Source: Marasmius tenuissimus
Lineage: Eukaryota; Basidiomycota; Agaricomycetes; Agaricales; Marasmiaceae
DNA length: 64,000 nt
NCBI GenBank assembly: GCA_029532415.1
Contig: JAQOTA010000022.1
Span: forward strand, 248,001 to 312,000
Direction of reading: 5' to 3'
Translations under genes and position numbers: made by a program
Notes under the pieces: model-generated
Databases searched by the model: none
The model's input: only the letters and a program-made list of their open reading frames with translations
What the model was told of the DNA's origin: nothing
Part shown: positions 45,278 through 58,308 of the stretch, piece after piece
Numbering within the stretch: the stretch's first letter is position 1
Layout: every line of letters begins with the position of its first letter

Positions 45278-47662
45278 TGGTGTTTTTTTTCCCTTCTTCC
45301 TGGCGTGGGTGGAGACGAGGAATGGTACGTTAGCCTTCTAGCTTTCGTTCCCTTCCCCCTGTTTTCCAACCCATCGCCTTTGGGTTTTGGATAGATGTGT
45401 TCTTTGCTTTCTTTTCTTTCTTCTTCACTCGCACTTCTATTGTGACTTTTCTTTTACTAAACAACAGGACATGGTACTTTTCATTGGGTTTTGCTTTCTG
45501 CACTTCATTTGCTTGCTTGCTCTCTGCTCTTGCCTTTCAAAAATTTTGACTGATGTCAATACGTCGTGTTTCAACAGGAAGTTTTAATGTTCAAGACGTG
45601 AAACAAGCATTGAAGAAACGATTGATATCTATCTAATCGGAACGATGTCGAGGCGATATCCGAACCATGAAACGGAAGCCAGATTAACTTTTATTTGCAC
45701 TGAGTCGAAACAAAGAGAAGACAGTATGAAGAAATTGGAGATAAGTCCGTATCTATCAACGAATGTACAAGGCATTAGGCCTATTGACTACGCCTGAATT
45801 GACCAAGACCCTTTGAAGTTTTACGCGAAGCGAAACTTGAAGTTGACCTGTTTTGGGAATCCGAAACGTTTTATCCGTTTTGTCTGTCTGGAGTTTCGGA
45901 CGTGAATCAGGTAAGGTACAGCATAGCTTTTCTTTCGGTAGCGGTTTCTAATGGAGCAGGAAAAAAGGCTCTTTGGATCCGTCAAGACAGGGATAGTCTC
46001 AGGAGGACTGTAGTGCGCCTTTTTAGAGCGAAATCCCGCCACTGGCCCCGAGATGCGCGCGGCCGGCAGTTGCTCCCTTGTAGATGATTGCCGTTCTTCC
46101 TATCTCTCCATATCCCGCCGGTGGGTGGGATCCAAGGTGCTGATAGGATGGTCGATGCTAGTACATGTTGGGGGTGGGGAGGGTCACGATGAGAGCAAAC
46201 TGACGAAATTGGTTAGGTGAGCTTGGGTCATTATCAATGTCATTACCCGTTCGTCGATCATGTGCTCAATAGCCAGCCAACTCCAACTCAATGTCATTGT
46301 CAAGCGTCTGCGGCCCGGAAGGCACAGAGTGAACTCCACACAAAAGATTTGAAGGACTAGACTAGGGTCAAAGCAAACCTCAATTATGGAGTACGTACTC
46401 GCCGAACGGGGGCTGGGTCACCATGTACGACCAGATGTCGAGCGGTGAATATGAATAACCGGCCCCATAAGCGTCAGCAATGCCTCGTCAGTTGCAATTG
46501 AACAGAGACTCACAAGACCAATAATTCTTCCAACGTGAGTCCGAATCGGACTTGTACAGCGCGTTCCGAAATTGAAAGTTTGTGAATACAAAATAGAGAC
46601 CAAGGCGAGCCTAGCTTGGTGAATACAGGGGCCGGGCTAGAGTTAGTACAATTCAATATATGTAGTCCCGTCGTCCTCGCTCCGTGGGGAAGCTCAAGAT
46701 CCAGAAACGACCGGATGTAGTCGAGAAGGCGTGTCCGTGAGTCGCTAATCCCTTCCTAAATTTCTGTACGTAGAGGCTCAATCGGATATATCGGAACTCG
46801 CTCGCGACAACAAATCGACGATTGGCGATTCGATGAGGCGCATATTTTGTTTCCCAGAAGAGCTACTCAGGGGAACAAATCTGGTTGCTCTAGCATTGGG
46901 TCCGCTACATGGGAATCCAGGTCATCTGGTGATGGAGATGGTCGATGTGGCAGGCAAATCGGGATGTGAATGCGCCGTGGGAGTTTTGGAAATCTCGTTC
47001 TCGACGCCCACGAGAGCCCACACTCCAGAACGAGGTCAGTCTGACGGAGAGTCTGGGTCAGTGTGCGAACTTCTTCTTTGACGAGCCAAGTGTATTCAAC
47101 TCACTGTACAATCGCAGATAAGACTCGGAGAAGGGCTCATTCCCCATGGGCACCACTCCTCGAGGCCATTTCTTGATTCTTTTGCGACTTCTGGATGTAT
47201 ACGGATGTAGTGAATATCTACCATATGAGTCCCGGTAAAAAATATCTCAAGGTAGGCGAGATGGTCGTGCTTCTTATCAAACAACCTCGTTAGGGACATC
47301 TGCTGAAAGAGAGGGATGGGGACTTTGGCCTCATCTTTCGTCGCCAGCTGTCTATAAAAAAAGTGAGTATTTGGCAGCCTGTGCGTATCTAATCATACCT
47401 TCGCCTCGCGATGGCCGATATACAGGAGGTACTTGTGCTCCTTTCCGCCCTTTCCCTTGAGCACACAACGTCTGGGATAGTGGCAATCGGCTCCGATTTC
47501 CCAAGCAACGGCTCGAAACTCGTGGCACGAAGACCCACTTCCATATCAACCCCGCCCCTCCTTCTGGAACAATCCTTCTCGGAAACAGGTTCAGGCTGAT
47601 CCCGAGTGGTGTGGAGAGGGATTCTGCACTAGACATTCCAATCCTTCCTGGGTGCCTATAGT
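45278..47662. other. 3' flank and gene-poor region
   Basis: A T-rich 3' flank follows the disordered-protein gene. From about 46960 plus-strand fragments (for example PWEFWKSRSRRPREP, then QCANFFFDEPSVFNSLY) may belong to the decayed unit whose best-preserved end is at 47663-48157, but frames do not connect cleanly. Confidence 0.3.
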
Positions 47663-48157
47663 CTACTCATCAACGTACGTCTTCGTGTCTCCCACTCCGG
47701 AGTTGGAGTTGGAGCTGCAGTTCTCGTCTGGTACAATACTACTGGCGTCCGAATCCTCTTCTTTCGAGCCGTCTGGAATACCGCAGTACTTTTCGTCAAC
47801 GTCTCCGTGTAGAAGGTCTGGTTCCGTGGTGTACTCGATGCCTACGACTTTTGCGATGGTAGTGTGCTCGGTGAGCCGCCTTCACTAGGTCTGGATGTTG
47901 ATCTCGTACCAAATTCGATCGTCATCGTCATGGAGAGTAACGTTGCTTCCCACCATATTCGCGGTACGTACGGTGGAGTATCAAGTCCCTTGTTAGGCTC
48001 AGGGGGCGAGGTGCGAATCCCAGAGGGTGAAGTTTTAGTTGTAGTGGAAGTGGTGACTAGGCTACGCTCTTCTGAAGGAGAGCGAGTCACCGCAATATTG
48101 CCCTCGGGTTTTGTTAATGAAGAGAAGCAGACCTGCACACTGGGACTCGAGTTGTAA
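47663..48157 (+). pseudogene. C-terminal remnant of an unidentified protein
   Basis: One plus frame stays coding-like over 165 codons with a single internal TAG (in FVNVSV-stop-KVWFRG, about 47806). It reads LVWYNTTGVRILFFRAVWN, GVLDAYDFCDGSVLGEPPS, LDVDLVPNSIVIVMES and RVTAILPSGFVNEEKQ, ending at 48157. The strand-like alternating hydrophobic pattern suggests a beta-rich domain. I do not recognise the family. The stop could also be removed by an intron that I cannot place. Confidence 0.4.
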
Positions 48158-48846
48158 ATATATTGTACCATCGAACTCACCCGAAGTTCGGTTGTCTTCC
48201 GACGTTTGCCAATAGATGTAGTCGCTGCCCCTGCTGGCTAGTCTTTTAAACAACATCTCTCGATACCTAGCTGTCTTAAGTGTATTGAATCTGGATCGTA
48301 CATCGAATGCAAGCCGCCATTTGGAGCGCCTCTCATTATTTTGGACCCATCTCATGACTGACACGCCCATGTCCGGCCTGACGTCTTTCTCTTCTGAGTC
48401 TGTGAGCAAAGGCACGCTCCAAATCCAGCGTCATAGCCTATGTGCCACTGGACAGGGTGCTAGCAACCTGGAGCCCGCGATGGTCAGAATGCAGTGGTGA
48501 ACCCGTGAGGCTTCGTGCTAGTTATTTCCTCTTATGATTTACTTGGAACTACCTCAATCAAAATTGTACGCATTCGGCTCGAAGCTAATGGTACAGCCGG
48601 AACTTCGAAGTTATAGGTCCTCATGGGCCCATGCCACAGTGCTCAAGAGTTCCCACGGTCGTTTGACCTCTTCCTCCCATCTTGGTTCTTGCCCTGCAAT
48701 GCTTGACATAGAAACACGGTCAACAGTAGTCACTGCAAGCATGAAATTACATATTAGGTAAGGTAGATTTACATCATCAAGGGAGAAACAGCTAACACGT
48801 CTTTATACAGCATAGCATACAACATAAGCTACATCTCGGAAGAGGA
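48158..48846. other. Intergenic, nothing recognised
   Basis: This region lies between the unidentified remnant (plus) and the 3' end of the DUF6593 gene (minus). Short open frames only. Confidence 0.3.
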
Positions 48847-49777
48847 TCATGGACCACCGCCTCCTTTGGGGCGCGCAGCTCTCTCCTTCTCCTTCCTCAA
48901 GTGCTCGATATAGACGAATGTACAGAAGATTTCGTCAGCCATGTGCTCACCAGCAGGGAAGATCTCCAAGTGGGCAGGAGCACATTGCTTAGTGAAGAGG
49001 CTTTTTACCGATTTCGGTTGGAATCTCGCAATGGGAGTCTTTGCTTCGTCGTTTAGAGTGAGCTTAGGGAATTATGTGAGCAGTTTTCGATTTACAGGCG
49101 ACTAGCCCACCTCCGAATACCGAAAGCGCAGATGCCATTTGTATTCTCTTCCGTCGCGAGCGGTGAAGACTCGGTGCCTGCAGCAGAAAGTCGCGTCAAA
49201 TCACGTCAAAATCGAGGGTTATGCGCCCGTACCTTCCATAGGGACCCCATCCATCTTTCCTGTAGAACGCCTTCGCTTCAACTTCGCCACCATCGCCGAA
49301 TCTTAACTTGGAGCTCGCGAAAAACCTCCAATCGATTTGGGCTATATACTCGAAAATCGATGGAGACGGTGGACTGAGATTGCTCGTACTTGCTCCAGCA
49401 ATGGATTCGTTCACGAGCGTCTTGGAATCTCCATCGTCCCAAGCAGTGCCCTTAGAATCGGGATCAATGCTGCTGCTGCTTGCGATGCTCGTGGAAGACG
49501 ATTTCCTACGCCTCAGACCAGACGAGTCCGTGTGGAGCTCAACAAGATCGTACTCCTCAACGGGCTCATCCTTACTTGCGAGGCGCGATGGCGTATCAGC
49601 AGGCGGATAGAAGATAGCACGTTCTCGTTCAGCTTGTCGGACCTTCGTGATGGTCGTGGTCCGATTAGACATCTTGAACGGGGTGTGCGTCTTGTAGACG
49701 ATACGATTTTCGTCGTCGTAATAGGTGTTGTTGATCGTGGCGGTATAACGCCATTGGGCTTCTTGATAGAGTTTCAT
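48847..49777 (-). CDS. DUF6593-family protein (275 aa)
   Basis: Three exons (49777-49233, 49177-49111, 49062-48847) join in phase over introns of 55 and 48 bp. The N-terminal strand region (YYDDENRIVYKTHTPFKMSN, then RTTTITKV), the central FEYIAQIDWRFFASSKLRFG and the C-terminal RVFTARDGREYKWHLRF, HLEIFPAGEHMADEIFCTFVYIE and RKEKERA tail match the beta-strand framework of DUF6593, a family strongly expanded in mushroom-forming fungi with no known biochemical role. A serine-rich insertion of about 90 residues separates the N-terminal strands from the core. There is no signal peptide. ATG 49777 is the first Met and gives the usual MKLY-type start. Confidence 0.8.
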
Positions 49778-52631
49778 GGCCTCCAAGTGAAGTTCTTGGG
49801 TAGGGTGAATAGGGTGAGACTCTAACCCTTCCCCACGAGAGCGAGACTTATATGTTTTCTTTCAATGGCAGATCCGCTAGAGGAGTACCGCTGGTTTCGG
49901 AACCTATAGGCATGTCAAGCCCCCGTTCCATTCATCGTTCCTCTTATGGTTAACGTTATGTGGGCGATCGTGCCACAATTCGTGGCGCTCGTTTCTACAC
50001 TCCACAATGCATAGACCTGCAGTGTCACCCCTTTCTTTTTGTCGCGGCGCGTCGAATGACTTTCTACCTGCGGCCTATCTCAAGGACAAATTCGGTTGAG
50101 GCTGTCTAGCGATACTCATACAGGTTGGCAACTTGCTCTTGCAGCTCATCTGGTCGGCAGGCACTGGGTGCGGTGCCGGTCTTCTACTGGTTCGGGATCC
50201 AACGCCGGTTTTGACAGTTTTTGACAGAACCGATGGGTAGAATATGGAGCTTCGTACCAGCAGTGATTCTCTGAAGCCATTTAACTCAAACTTCACAAAT
50301 GCGCAGCTGATCTACACAGGTTACGACTGCACCTGCCTAGCCTTCTACAACTTCGCTCCTACACAACTATTTCTCTTCATTGATCTCTAACGAGTCGCTG
50401 TGGAACTGCGTGCCAATTCCCTGGGTGCCATCGGCAACTAAACTCCTAATTTCGAGCGCCATCAGGACTGTGCAAGAAGGGCCAGGTGGCTACAACGACG
50501 ATTTGAATCGGCGCACAGACACGGTTGCTGTTGTCATTAGAAGACGAAACATCACAGTAATGAAGCCCGCGCGCCTTTTCATCAATGCACACGAATGAAG
50601 AACTCCGATTCCGCCTGAGGTTCGGGCTCTCGAGACTCAGGAGGTGCCATGATGGCTGTTGGACTCGAATTGGGGTCAGTACCTTCGATTCTGCTGGATT
50701 TCTATTTCAGTACTAATCTCAGACGGGCATCATAGTAGGAATAGGCCCGTGCCGAGGAGGTCGGCGCCTCATGCACTTCGATGAGCTGGCGATACGGCGA
50801 TACGTGATCCGCCGTTGCATGAACAGTCTCGAAGGACTCGGGAGTCGGAGGCATCCCTGAACTCTTCCAGCCCCTTCCCCCAAATACATTATACCACCCC
50901 ATCGATGATGATCGCACATGGCCACTCTGATGACCCCCACGTTAGTTTGTGATGCTATTCAAATTCTACCCCATTCATACAATTCTAATCAGTCCACGTA
51001 TTCCTTAGAATTTGACGGGACACATGCCTTTGAATGTCATCTCCCGGTGGAAACATAGTCCGTTCATAGGGCTTTTGAATTGCTCAGACTCACAACCCGG
51101 AGGAAGGGATCTTTACGACCGTCCAACAGTCAAGTCTGCTGAAGGAAGAAGCTGATGATCCATGTGAATGGCTGAAATTCAAACCGGTGCTCGTCGAAGC
51201 AGATGGGTGATTGAAAAGGCAAGATCATGATGGGTACTAGGATTGAGGTCATATTTGTATGTGCAAGCCGAGGACCTTGGACCGTGACGAACCTTTCCAC
51301 TGATAGGTTCAATAGGGCCTGTGATTTCGTGTCCTCGAGTCGACTTGGAGATGAATTGAGGTGACATCGAGACGACGTGCACACCTACAACGTCGCAACT
51401 TGAGTGCGTGGACGAGGGTGTTAGGATGCCAAGGTACTCCGTCGAACCCAGCAGAAGACTCGCATGTCATGATGCGCGGCCTTCTCAGCTACTCACTGGA
51501 TATGTTATCGCGACGGGTCTGGCAGCGAGGTGAAGTCCTAACCTTCTGGCTGTGCCGTTGCACTACATTTCGCCCATTAGTATTAACCTGGTTTGATGTC
51601 TCCAGGGTCTTTGGAGGCGTCCGGCGCTTGAACCTGAAGAGGGGTGGTGACTGTCATTTATCTGCTGTGTGCCCCGTAATTGCTCGCTTGCCTTACAATG
51701 GAAGGTGAAAGTTCGATGAAACTATAATCGTTATGTGGCATTGATTTCTGATTTAGTGCGACATATGATGTTTCAAGGGTGTATTTCGCTGATTCTTCCT
51801 TTGACCCGGCTTGAGAGTCAGGGAATCCGATGGCGGGAATCGGACGGAAGGGGGAACCGAAAACAGTCATAAAATCTCATGACGGGTGGCTTCGACGATG
51901 TCTGTGTCTTCGACGTTCGAAGGTGTACAGTGGTGGAAAAAAGCTGGAACTGGGCCGCAGGCGGGGCGGTGCCTAGGCTATGTAATTGGCCGATCTCCAC
52001 AATCTCGACTTTGGACGATATGATGTCGGTGATAAGGGAAGTTGTGAAGATGCTCCGAACGTTCCCGGGGGTCATCTGGAGCTCATCGTAAGTTCTGGAA
52101 GATGTCCTCTGAGAAGGCTGTTTGCTGATGGATCTCACGACAGTCCTGGTCCAAGTGCCACAAACCCTATTAGCCCGCCTAAAAACGACCCCTTTGAAAT
52201 GCCGCCTGATTTCAAACAGTGCATGTGGGAGAGTCGTTGTATTTCCAATCCATTGTTCACGGATTTCGAAGGTGAAGGAGTCATTTGTTGCTCTTATTGT
52301 CCTCTCTGATGCCCCTGCTAGTAGTGGAAGTACAACGTCACTGAGCGGCCACAGCACGGTTCAGTTTGGTCAGATGAGAGGATCTTTCATTGTATAGAGA
52401 AACGGGAACAAGGGACCAAAGCAGGCAAAAGCACCCGGGGACCGGAGTAATATAGAGTAACGCAAAGCGTAACGACCATGTGGACCAGATGAGGTAAGTC
52501 AGGGGAAATATAAGGCTGTACTCCGTGGGTTCGGTTCCTCCTCCCTCTCCCCCCCGACACCACTTAGAGTTCCTTCACGACTTGCTTTCTCTCGGATTCT
52601 CCTTCTCTCTGTATCTTTATCTCTCTCACTA
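49778..52631. other. Long region without a supported gene
   Basis: Open frames at 50380-50598 (plus), 51361-51708 (plus) and 52357-51818 (minus) lack domain content and consistent splice structure. The last 120 bp are pyrimidine-rich (cctccctctccccc...ctctctgtatc), as expected for the core promoter and 5'UTR of the following gene. Confidence 0.35.
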
Positions 52632-53948
52632 ATGTCCATCAGATCCGTCCAGACCAAGTACCGAGCCGCTGCCTCTTTCCCCGTGCTCATGTCCATCGAC
52701 ACAAATTCACCGGCCCAGAGGACCCAGGAGTTCGACCGCTACTTTGAAAAACCCTCACAGCCGTCCTTCCCTACGACGACAACGAACGCACTAGCACCCT
52801 CGCCTGTGATTAACACAGGGTCGTCCAACCGACGCACCTCCAGTACTCTCAGCCCGTATGCCTCCCCGTATAAACCTCGCTCGCCCCTACGCAGCAGCTC
52901 TCAACAGGCTCAGAACCAGTATAGTTCGCCAATGCAACGTGCTGGAGCTAGAGCTGGTAGAGGGGCTCCTGCCATGCCGGCGTCGACGGGGCAAGCACTG
53001 GATGCAGACTTCGTGGTGAAGTACCCCCAGCAGGCAAGCTCGCCGATGACATTGGGAGGGATTTCGTACAGTGTTAGTGGTGGCTTGATGGAACCGATAC
53101 TCTCTGGACCGACGTATTCTCATACCTCTCGGTTCGACCCATTCGGCGACTTCTCTGCCCCAGAAAACACCGCAATCATCTCGATTACCTCTCAACCTCT
53201 CACCACATTCTCTCCCCCCACGTCGTCTCCTGCAAGCACCACGCCCTTCAAGCAGGCTTTCGGTGCTCGCACTGGTAACGAGACGGCGTATACCCACTTC
53301 TACTATTACGACAAGGCGACGAACAGTCCTACGCTCGCTTACGGTTCTCAGCAAAGCAATAAGAGAAACAACTATAATCATAACCGCAACCAATGGAATC
53401 ATAAAGCCAAACCCAATAATAACAATAACCAGCCTCAGCAATACAGGCGCCCTAATAACAAGTCATTCACCCCTTCGCGATCACCCTCTCGCTCTCCGTC
53501 CCCGCCATCTCCATCTTACATCCCCGTGCAAAGTCCTCCCTCACGCTCTCCATCTCCCCCTTCTCCGAAGAAGGCATCGTTCAGCCCCTCTCCCGTCGCG
53601 TTCCCCGTGACCTCGATCAACTCCGTTGCCCCCTCGGAGGACCCTTTTGCCGACCCTGTCCCAGTCCCAGTTCGCACTAGGAAGAGGTCCAACACGATTA
53701 GCGAGACCCCCAAGGCTGTTCAGCCGACTATACCACCACCTTCCATTTCTCCCCCTCTTCCGGAACCGAAACCAAAAGTCAGCGAGAAGAAAGCTGACAG
53801 CTCTATGGCGTCGAGACTCGTCGCCGCGATGTTGTTGAATAGAGTTGATGCTACGGGCAGGTCTAGGTGTGGTGGGAGTGCCAGCAAGCGTTTTGGAGGA
53901 CGCTACGTGAAAAGCGGGCTGTCGATGGTCGTGACCGTGGAATGTTAA
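52632..53948 (+). CDS. Basic disordered protein with conserved C-terminal tail (438 aa)
   Basis: A single-exon frame starts at the ATG at 52632, which follows a pyrimidine-rich leader. It is rich in Ser, Pro, Asn and Gln: an RSSTLSP-like N-terminal region, an asparagine-rich patch (KRNNYNHNRNQWNHK, then NNNNNQPQQYRRPNN) and RS/SP repeats (SPSRSPSPPSPS). The C-terminus is more ordered: ASRLVAAMLLNRVDATG, then ASKRFGGRYVKSGLSMVVTVEC. Such a tail preceded by low complexity is typical of a conserved mushroom family of unknown function. SR-like repeats and a poly-Asn patch could suggest RNA-granule association, but this is inference only. Confidence 0.7.
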   Translation: MSIRSVQTKYRAAASFPVLMSIDTNSPAQRTQEFDRYFEKPSQPSFPTTTTNALAPSPVINTGSSNRRTSSTLSPYASPYKPRSPLRSSSQQAQNQYSSPMQRAGARAGRGAPAMPASTGQALDADFVVKYPQQASSPMTLGGISYSVSGGLMEPILSGPTYSHTSRFDPFGDFSAPENTAIISITSQPLTTFSPPTSSPASTTPFKQAFGARTGNETAYTHFYYYDKATNSPTLAYGSQQSNKRNNYNHNRNQWNHKAKPNNNNNQPQQYRRPNNKSFTPSRSPSRSPSPPSPSYIPVQSPPSRSPSPPSPKKASFSPSPVAFPVTSINSVAPSEDPFADPVPVPVRTRKRSNTISETPKAVQPTIPPPSISPPLPEPKPKVSEKKADSSMASRLVAAMLLNRVDATGRSRCGGSASKRFGGRYVKSGLSMVVTVEC

Positions 53949-56900
53949 ATTTTCGTCTAAAGACGAATTGCATGGACTTGCTCTCCTTTATTTTTCATCC
54001 TCTCTGGTATAGTTTTGTGTAATTTTTTTCTGACTTTCGTTCGCATCTCTTTTTACATTTTGTACCAACAACAACAACAACAGCATATCTCATATACCTA
54101 CTTTATCTAACGTATATATATGTATGTACTTTTTTTCGGGGTCGTCGTGTTTGCTATTATGTGTAGTATAAAGCACTGTACTTAGTTCTTACAAAACTCA
54201 ATATTCTTGTCGCCGTTATTACATGTGCTCGCTTCAGGGATCACTTGTGCCATACTCATAATCACCAGTACATAGTCAAAGCAATATTATAGAAGGAAAG
54301 CTACCATTGATCGTACATGTCGTACATGGGGAGAGCTAAGTCTGGGTCCCAGTTCCTCCTTGTAAGTACCGAGTCCCCCGTAGCCCTCCTCGCGCTCCAT
54401 GCCGCCCTCCACTATCTGGTAAGTGGACGACTCGGTGAAAAAACCGATTATCCCTCGTATAGAGCCACGCCACCCACTGACAAACTTTCTGATAAGAAAT
54501 CTCTCGAGCGGTCTTCTTTCCTCGCACTTACAAGCACATACCCCTCCGCTCCTCCGAGTGGCGATCATCAAGATTCATGGAAGCATAATCCTTTACATAC
54601 GTAGTCAGATTAAACCGTGGCCGGCGCCCTGGTTACTTGTAAGTTATCGGTAAATCCACAAGGGCGAACCCGAGGCGAACCCGCAGTGTAATTGTTGCAA
54701 GCGGGAGAAGCAACGGGCTACCGACGATGCCCGCGAAGATGTAGCTGACCAAGAAACCGACATCGGGGACTCAAACTGAGCGCCCCTGGACCCTTGACGA
54801 GTACATCTGTCGGGAAACAGAGAAGACCGTATGTCAGCGTGAATTCCTGATCCCCTGGACCAAGTTGAGTTGTACTACCGAACCTTTCAGTCTTACGACT
54901 TGCAGCCGCCGTGCGTGAACTCTCCGGGACGGGGTTCACGAAGCAGAAGGTCGTATAGGTTACAAATAGAGCTTGCTGGCAGCCAGTGGTACAATGGAAA
55001 TGCCTAGTATATGTATGTGCATTGTGACGGAATTGAAACTGGGGTCCGGTGGAGCTTATAGGTTTCCAAGTTGAACTTCAAGAAGACGGTAAGTGGACCA
55101 CATGAGCATCCAAGTGTAGGAAGTTACCTCGAGCAGCAGGGCTTGCGGCCTTTTCGCGTTTCGTGAAGTAACGACGCCGACGCCAGTGCGTTAGGGGATT
55201 GCCAAGTCTATAGCGCAAGTCGGGTGCCTTCGTCATGGAACTGGTAATGAGTATGGCAAAACCCGAAGAAGATTGGCGGCCGGAGGGGTTGGCTAGGTCA
55301 GCTGGGAGGAAGTTGGAGGGCTGTATTTCGAATCGTGGGCTATTGATTACCCCAGATTGTCCCCAACGGCCGCTCGAGCCGTTCAGTCACAGCCCTTTCG
55401 GTGCTGCTTTCCCCAAGTAGTTCCTATAGAGTAGCTGCAAGTTCCCCAGACGGATTGCAGACTTGTAACGCCCTCCGGGAGTGGATAGATTCGCGTCTTC
55501 TTTCTCCATTCAAGAGCGTCCTATCTGTGATATCTCAGTCTGGGTTGTGCCACTGAAGCTCAATGGAGGACATACTGTGACTGACTCGATGTGATGACTG
55601 CAAGACTGCAAGCATAACATCCCAGTTCGGGAAGACATGTGCAACGGGAAATGATTTTTAAGCTCGAGTTGGCCCAAAAGGCACGCTGGCGTAAGCAAGG
55701 GAAATGGAATGCAGGACAGTAACGAAACCACAAAAACTTGTTATTGAATGCCCTCGATGTCCCCAGCGGCATGAAACTTTGAGAGCACACGGTCAACATA
55801 CCCTGACAAACGTCATTGTCAACCAAGGGGGAAAACGCGTCTGAAATGGACTCAGACTCAAATACGCAAGTTGCATAGAAGTGGAATCTTTCTATTTCAT
55901 TGCTTCGACCTATTTAGATCCAACGATATCAACAAACAAGATCGAAGAAAAAGTCTGTACGAACTCCCGGCTCTGTTCCTCGACACGAAGAACGACGACG
56001 AACGAGACTTCTGAGAAGAAAATCCAGAGCACTAAGACATACGAAGTCCCTTTACGCACTGCTTTGGCACAAACCTCTTTCCTGAGTCGAAACCCAGCAA
56101 AGAAACCAGAGGTCTGCAATTTGACGTGAGTGCGAGGAGGAAAGAAAAAAATTTGCTGGTGAGAATATATACACCACGTCATGTGACCTGATAAGATAAG
56201 ATCAGAAGGACCGTAATTACGCTGCTGAAAATACTTACTCTTCATCCACCACCATCGAAACACTACTGTTCGCGTAGTTTTCCTGATCTTGCATTTTGAT
56301 CCTCTCCTCTAGACTCCTCTTTGGAATTACAAGACTCTGGGATGTTTTCCAGCATGAGATAAAGCAGATTCAACGCGTTCATCCCGAAGAATCCGGATCC
56401 TAGCTTATGGCTGCAGTCTGCCAGTCCGCGAAGTTGAATTCAGATGGGCTCAAAGAAACACGCCAGCTCACAGGGCTCATGCTGAATGGGACCACAGTCA
56501 CTTGGCACGAAGCTCTCAGGTTCCTTTGTTGGGCGCATCTCGGAAGGTACGTTCTCCGATATGGGGTTGTTCTGGATTCAGTGGGCTAATCCACTCTTGC
56601 ATAACCGCCCTCAGGCACTCTTTTTGGAGTTCTTTTCATTTCGAAAGACAAAGGAGCTTGATATTCACCTACTCTAGCTGTACTACACCTACCGCAGGCG
56701 AGCTCGGTCGCGCCGGTCACCCGACTGAAGGTTTTTGTGAAGAGAGCGGTGCTTTCCCCTGACAGGTATATCTGGCGCTCTACAGAATTTTTCGATTATC
56801 CGCATGATTTTTTTCAAGTATTGAAATGGAACCATGTCTTTATAGCGAGCGCCCATAAGCCCGGTCACCGTAGGCCAAGAAATTAGTCTTTCGGTCAGGA

Positions 56901-56980
56901 TGGTACTTTCGGCTGATATGATACTACTCAGAGGTACAGGAGAAGTGAATTTGAACACAGCGTTCGCACTCTCTCGCTGG
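53949..56980. other. Long region without a supported gene
   Basis: The T-rich 3' flank of the preceding gene contains a short AAC microsatellite (about 54067-54083). Frames at 54317-54604 (plus), 54571-54287 (minus), 56263-55910 (minus) and 56407-56762 (plus) have no recognised features and disagree between strands. The final 80 bp form the core promoter of the first CAP gene. Confidence 0.35.
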
Positions 56981-56987
56981 TATAAAG
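56981..56987 (+). promoter_or_regulatory. TATA box of CAP gene 1
   Basis: TATAAAG lies 79 bp upstream of the ATG at 57060. Confidence 0.6.
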
Positions 56988-57059
56988 GCCATCATTGCTT
57001 CATCGAAAACCTCACAAGTCGAAACCTCTTCACCATCAGCTATTAGCCACATCAAGACA

Positions 57060-58011
57060 ATGCGCTTCCAAGTCTCTGTTCTCACTGCAGTTGCGTTTGC
57101 TACCCTCGTTCCGGCGCTCAACCTCCCGCAGTGGACTGTCTCCTCCGACTCCACTGCTCTAGATGTCGAGTACAACCCAGCTCTTCCCGAGTCTGGTCAA
57201 ATCGTGGACATTCCAGTCGTTTTTGGAGACGAGCAGTTCGAGTTCGCCATTGAGGATGATACGGAGATGGATTCTGCGATGTTCGAGGACTGGAAACAGT
57301 CAGTTGTGAGGCAGCACAATGAGTATCGGGCTAAATATGGCGCGGCCGGACTGTCCTGGAGCGATGCCTTATATGGTGATACGCTCAAATACGCTCAGCA
57401 GTGCAAGTTCCAACATAGGTGGGGCGGATTCTTACAAGATCATTGCTATATTGCCTTCGGCTGACATACAATCTCAAGCAACGGTGGAGGAAAGTATGGT
57501 GAAAACCTTGCAGCCGGAACTGGAAACGCGTATGGGTTCACGAACGGCCTCAAGGATTGGATGAATGAAGCTTGTGAGTAGCGTCTCTTTCCTGTGTAGA
57601 TACAATACTCAATACTGACTGGGATTGGCTAGCCAAATATGATTGTAAGTTAAAAACTCCCCGAATAGATAGGGCCCGTTAAGCTAAATCCTCCGATTTC
57701 TAGACAATCATCCTGGATTCTCTTCCGAAACTGGTCATTTCACTCAGGTGAGCCAGTCTCACGCGATTTCCGTTGAGATTTGAAGCTAATGTACTGCTCA
57801 GGTCGTCTGGAAGAGCAGCAAGCAGGTGGCGTGTGCCATTGCGAACTGCAGAGGTGGAACCATCTTCCAGCAGCCTTCGAAGTATATCGTTTGCCGATAT
57901 ACTCCCCCTGGTAACTTCAAGGGCCGTTACGCGTAAGTTTACTCGTTTCACGTAGTGTTCGCGCTCTAATGAGACTTTTCCAGCGAGAACGTCGGGCGTC
58001 CTCGCAAGTAA
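57060..58011 (+). CDS. Secreted CAP/PR-1-like protein, copy 1 (222 aa)
   Basis: Six exons (57060-57418, 57479-57573, 57633-57644, 57704-57747, 57802-57932, 57984-58011) join in phase with introns of 51-60 bp. The third is a 12-nt micro-exon. A signal peptide (MRFQVSVLTAVAFATLVPA) is followed by about 70 acidic residues and the CAP domain: VRQHNEYRAKYG, GENLAAGTGNAYG, GHFTQVVWKSS (CAP1) and VCRYTPPGNFKG (CAP2). The cavity residues His (RQHNEYR), Glu (GEN) and His (GHFTQ) are all present. Fungal members (PRY/PR-1 type) bind sterols or fatty acids outside the cell and can export or neutralise lipophilic molecules. A tandem paralogue follows about 300 bp downstream. Confidence 0.9.
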
Positions 58012-58262
58012 AGCAGAGATCGACCCGTTTTTTGTTAGGACAACTTTCTATTTTCGTCTCTTGGTTCAATAGCTTGCCTTAGTGGTTAATTCTTTACTTT
58101 ACAAATGAGATATCTCTCGTGAATTCTAGTCCCTACGATTGCCACAGTGACAGTGCAAGAAGGATCGACTTCGGATTATCAATTTGACAGAGAAGTCGAA
58201 CTGAGACGGCGATTCTTGGTAATCCCTTCTTCTCGCCAACCACTATTACCACCACCGCCCAG

Positions 58263-58269
58263 TATAAGG
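58263..58269 (+). promoter_or_regulatory. TATA-like box of CAP gene 2
   Basis: TATAAGG lies 46 bp upstream of the ATG at 58309. Confidence 0.45.
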
Positions 58270-58308
58270 GCTCAATCTCTACTATCTCAATTCCATTCAC
58301 GACCGGCG

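Noticed and set aside
51818..52357. Minus-strand open frame of about 179 codons
   Set aside because: No leader, domain or splice context, and competing frames exist on the other strand. Probably chance in a gene-poor stretch.
54067..54083. AAC microsatellite as a possible functional repeat
   Set aside because: It is a few units long and lies in the T-rich 3' flank of a gene; ordinary simple sequence.
54287..54604. Opposing open frames in the 54-kb spacer
   Set aside because: Both strands are open over the same bases and neither has recognisable content.
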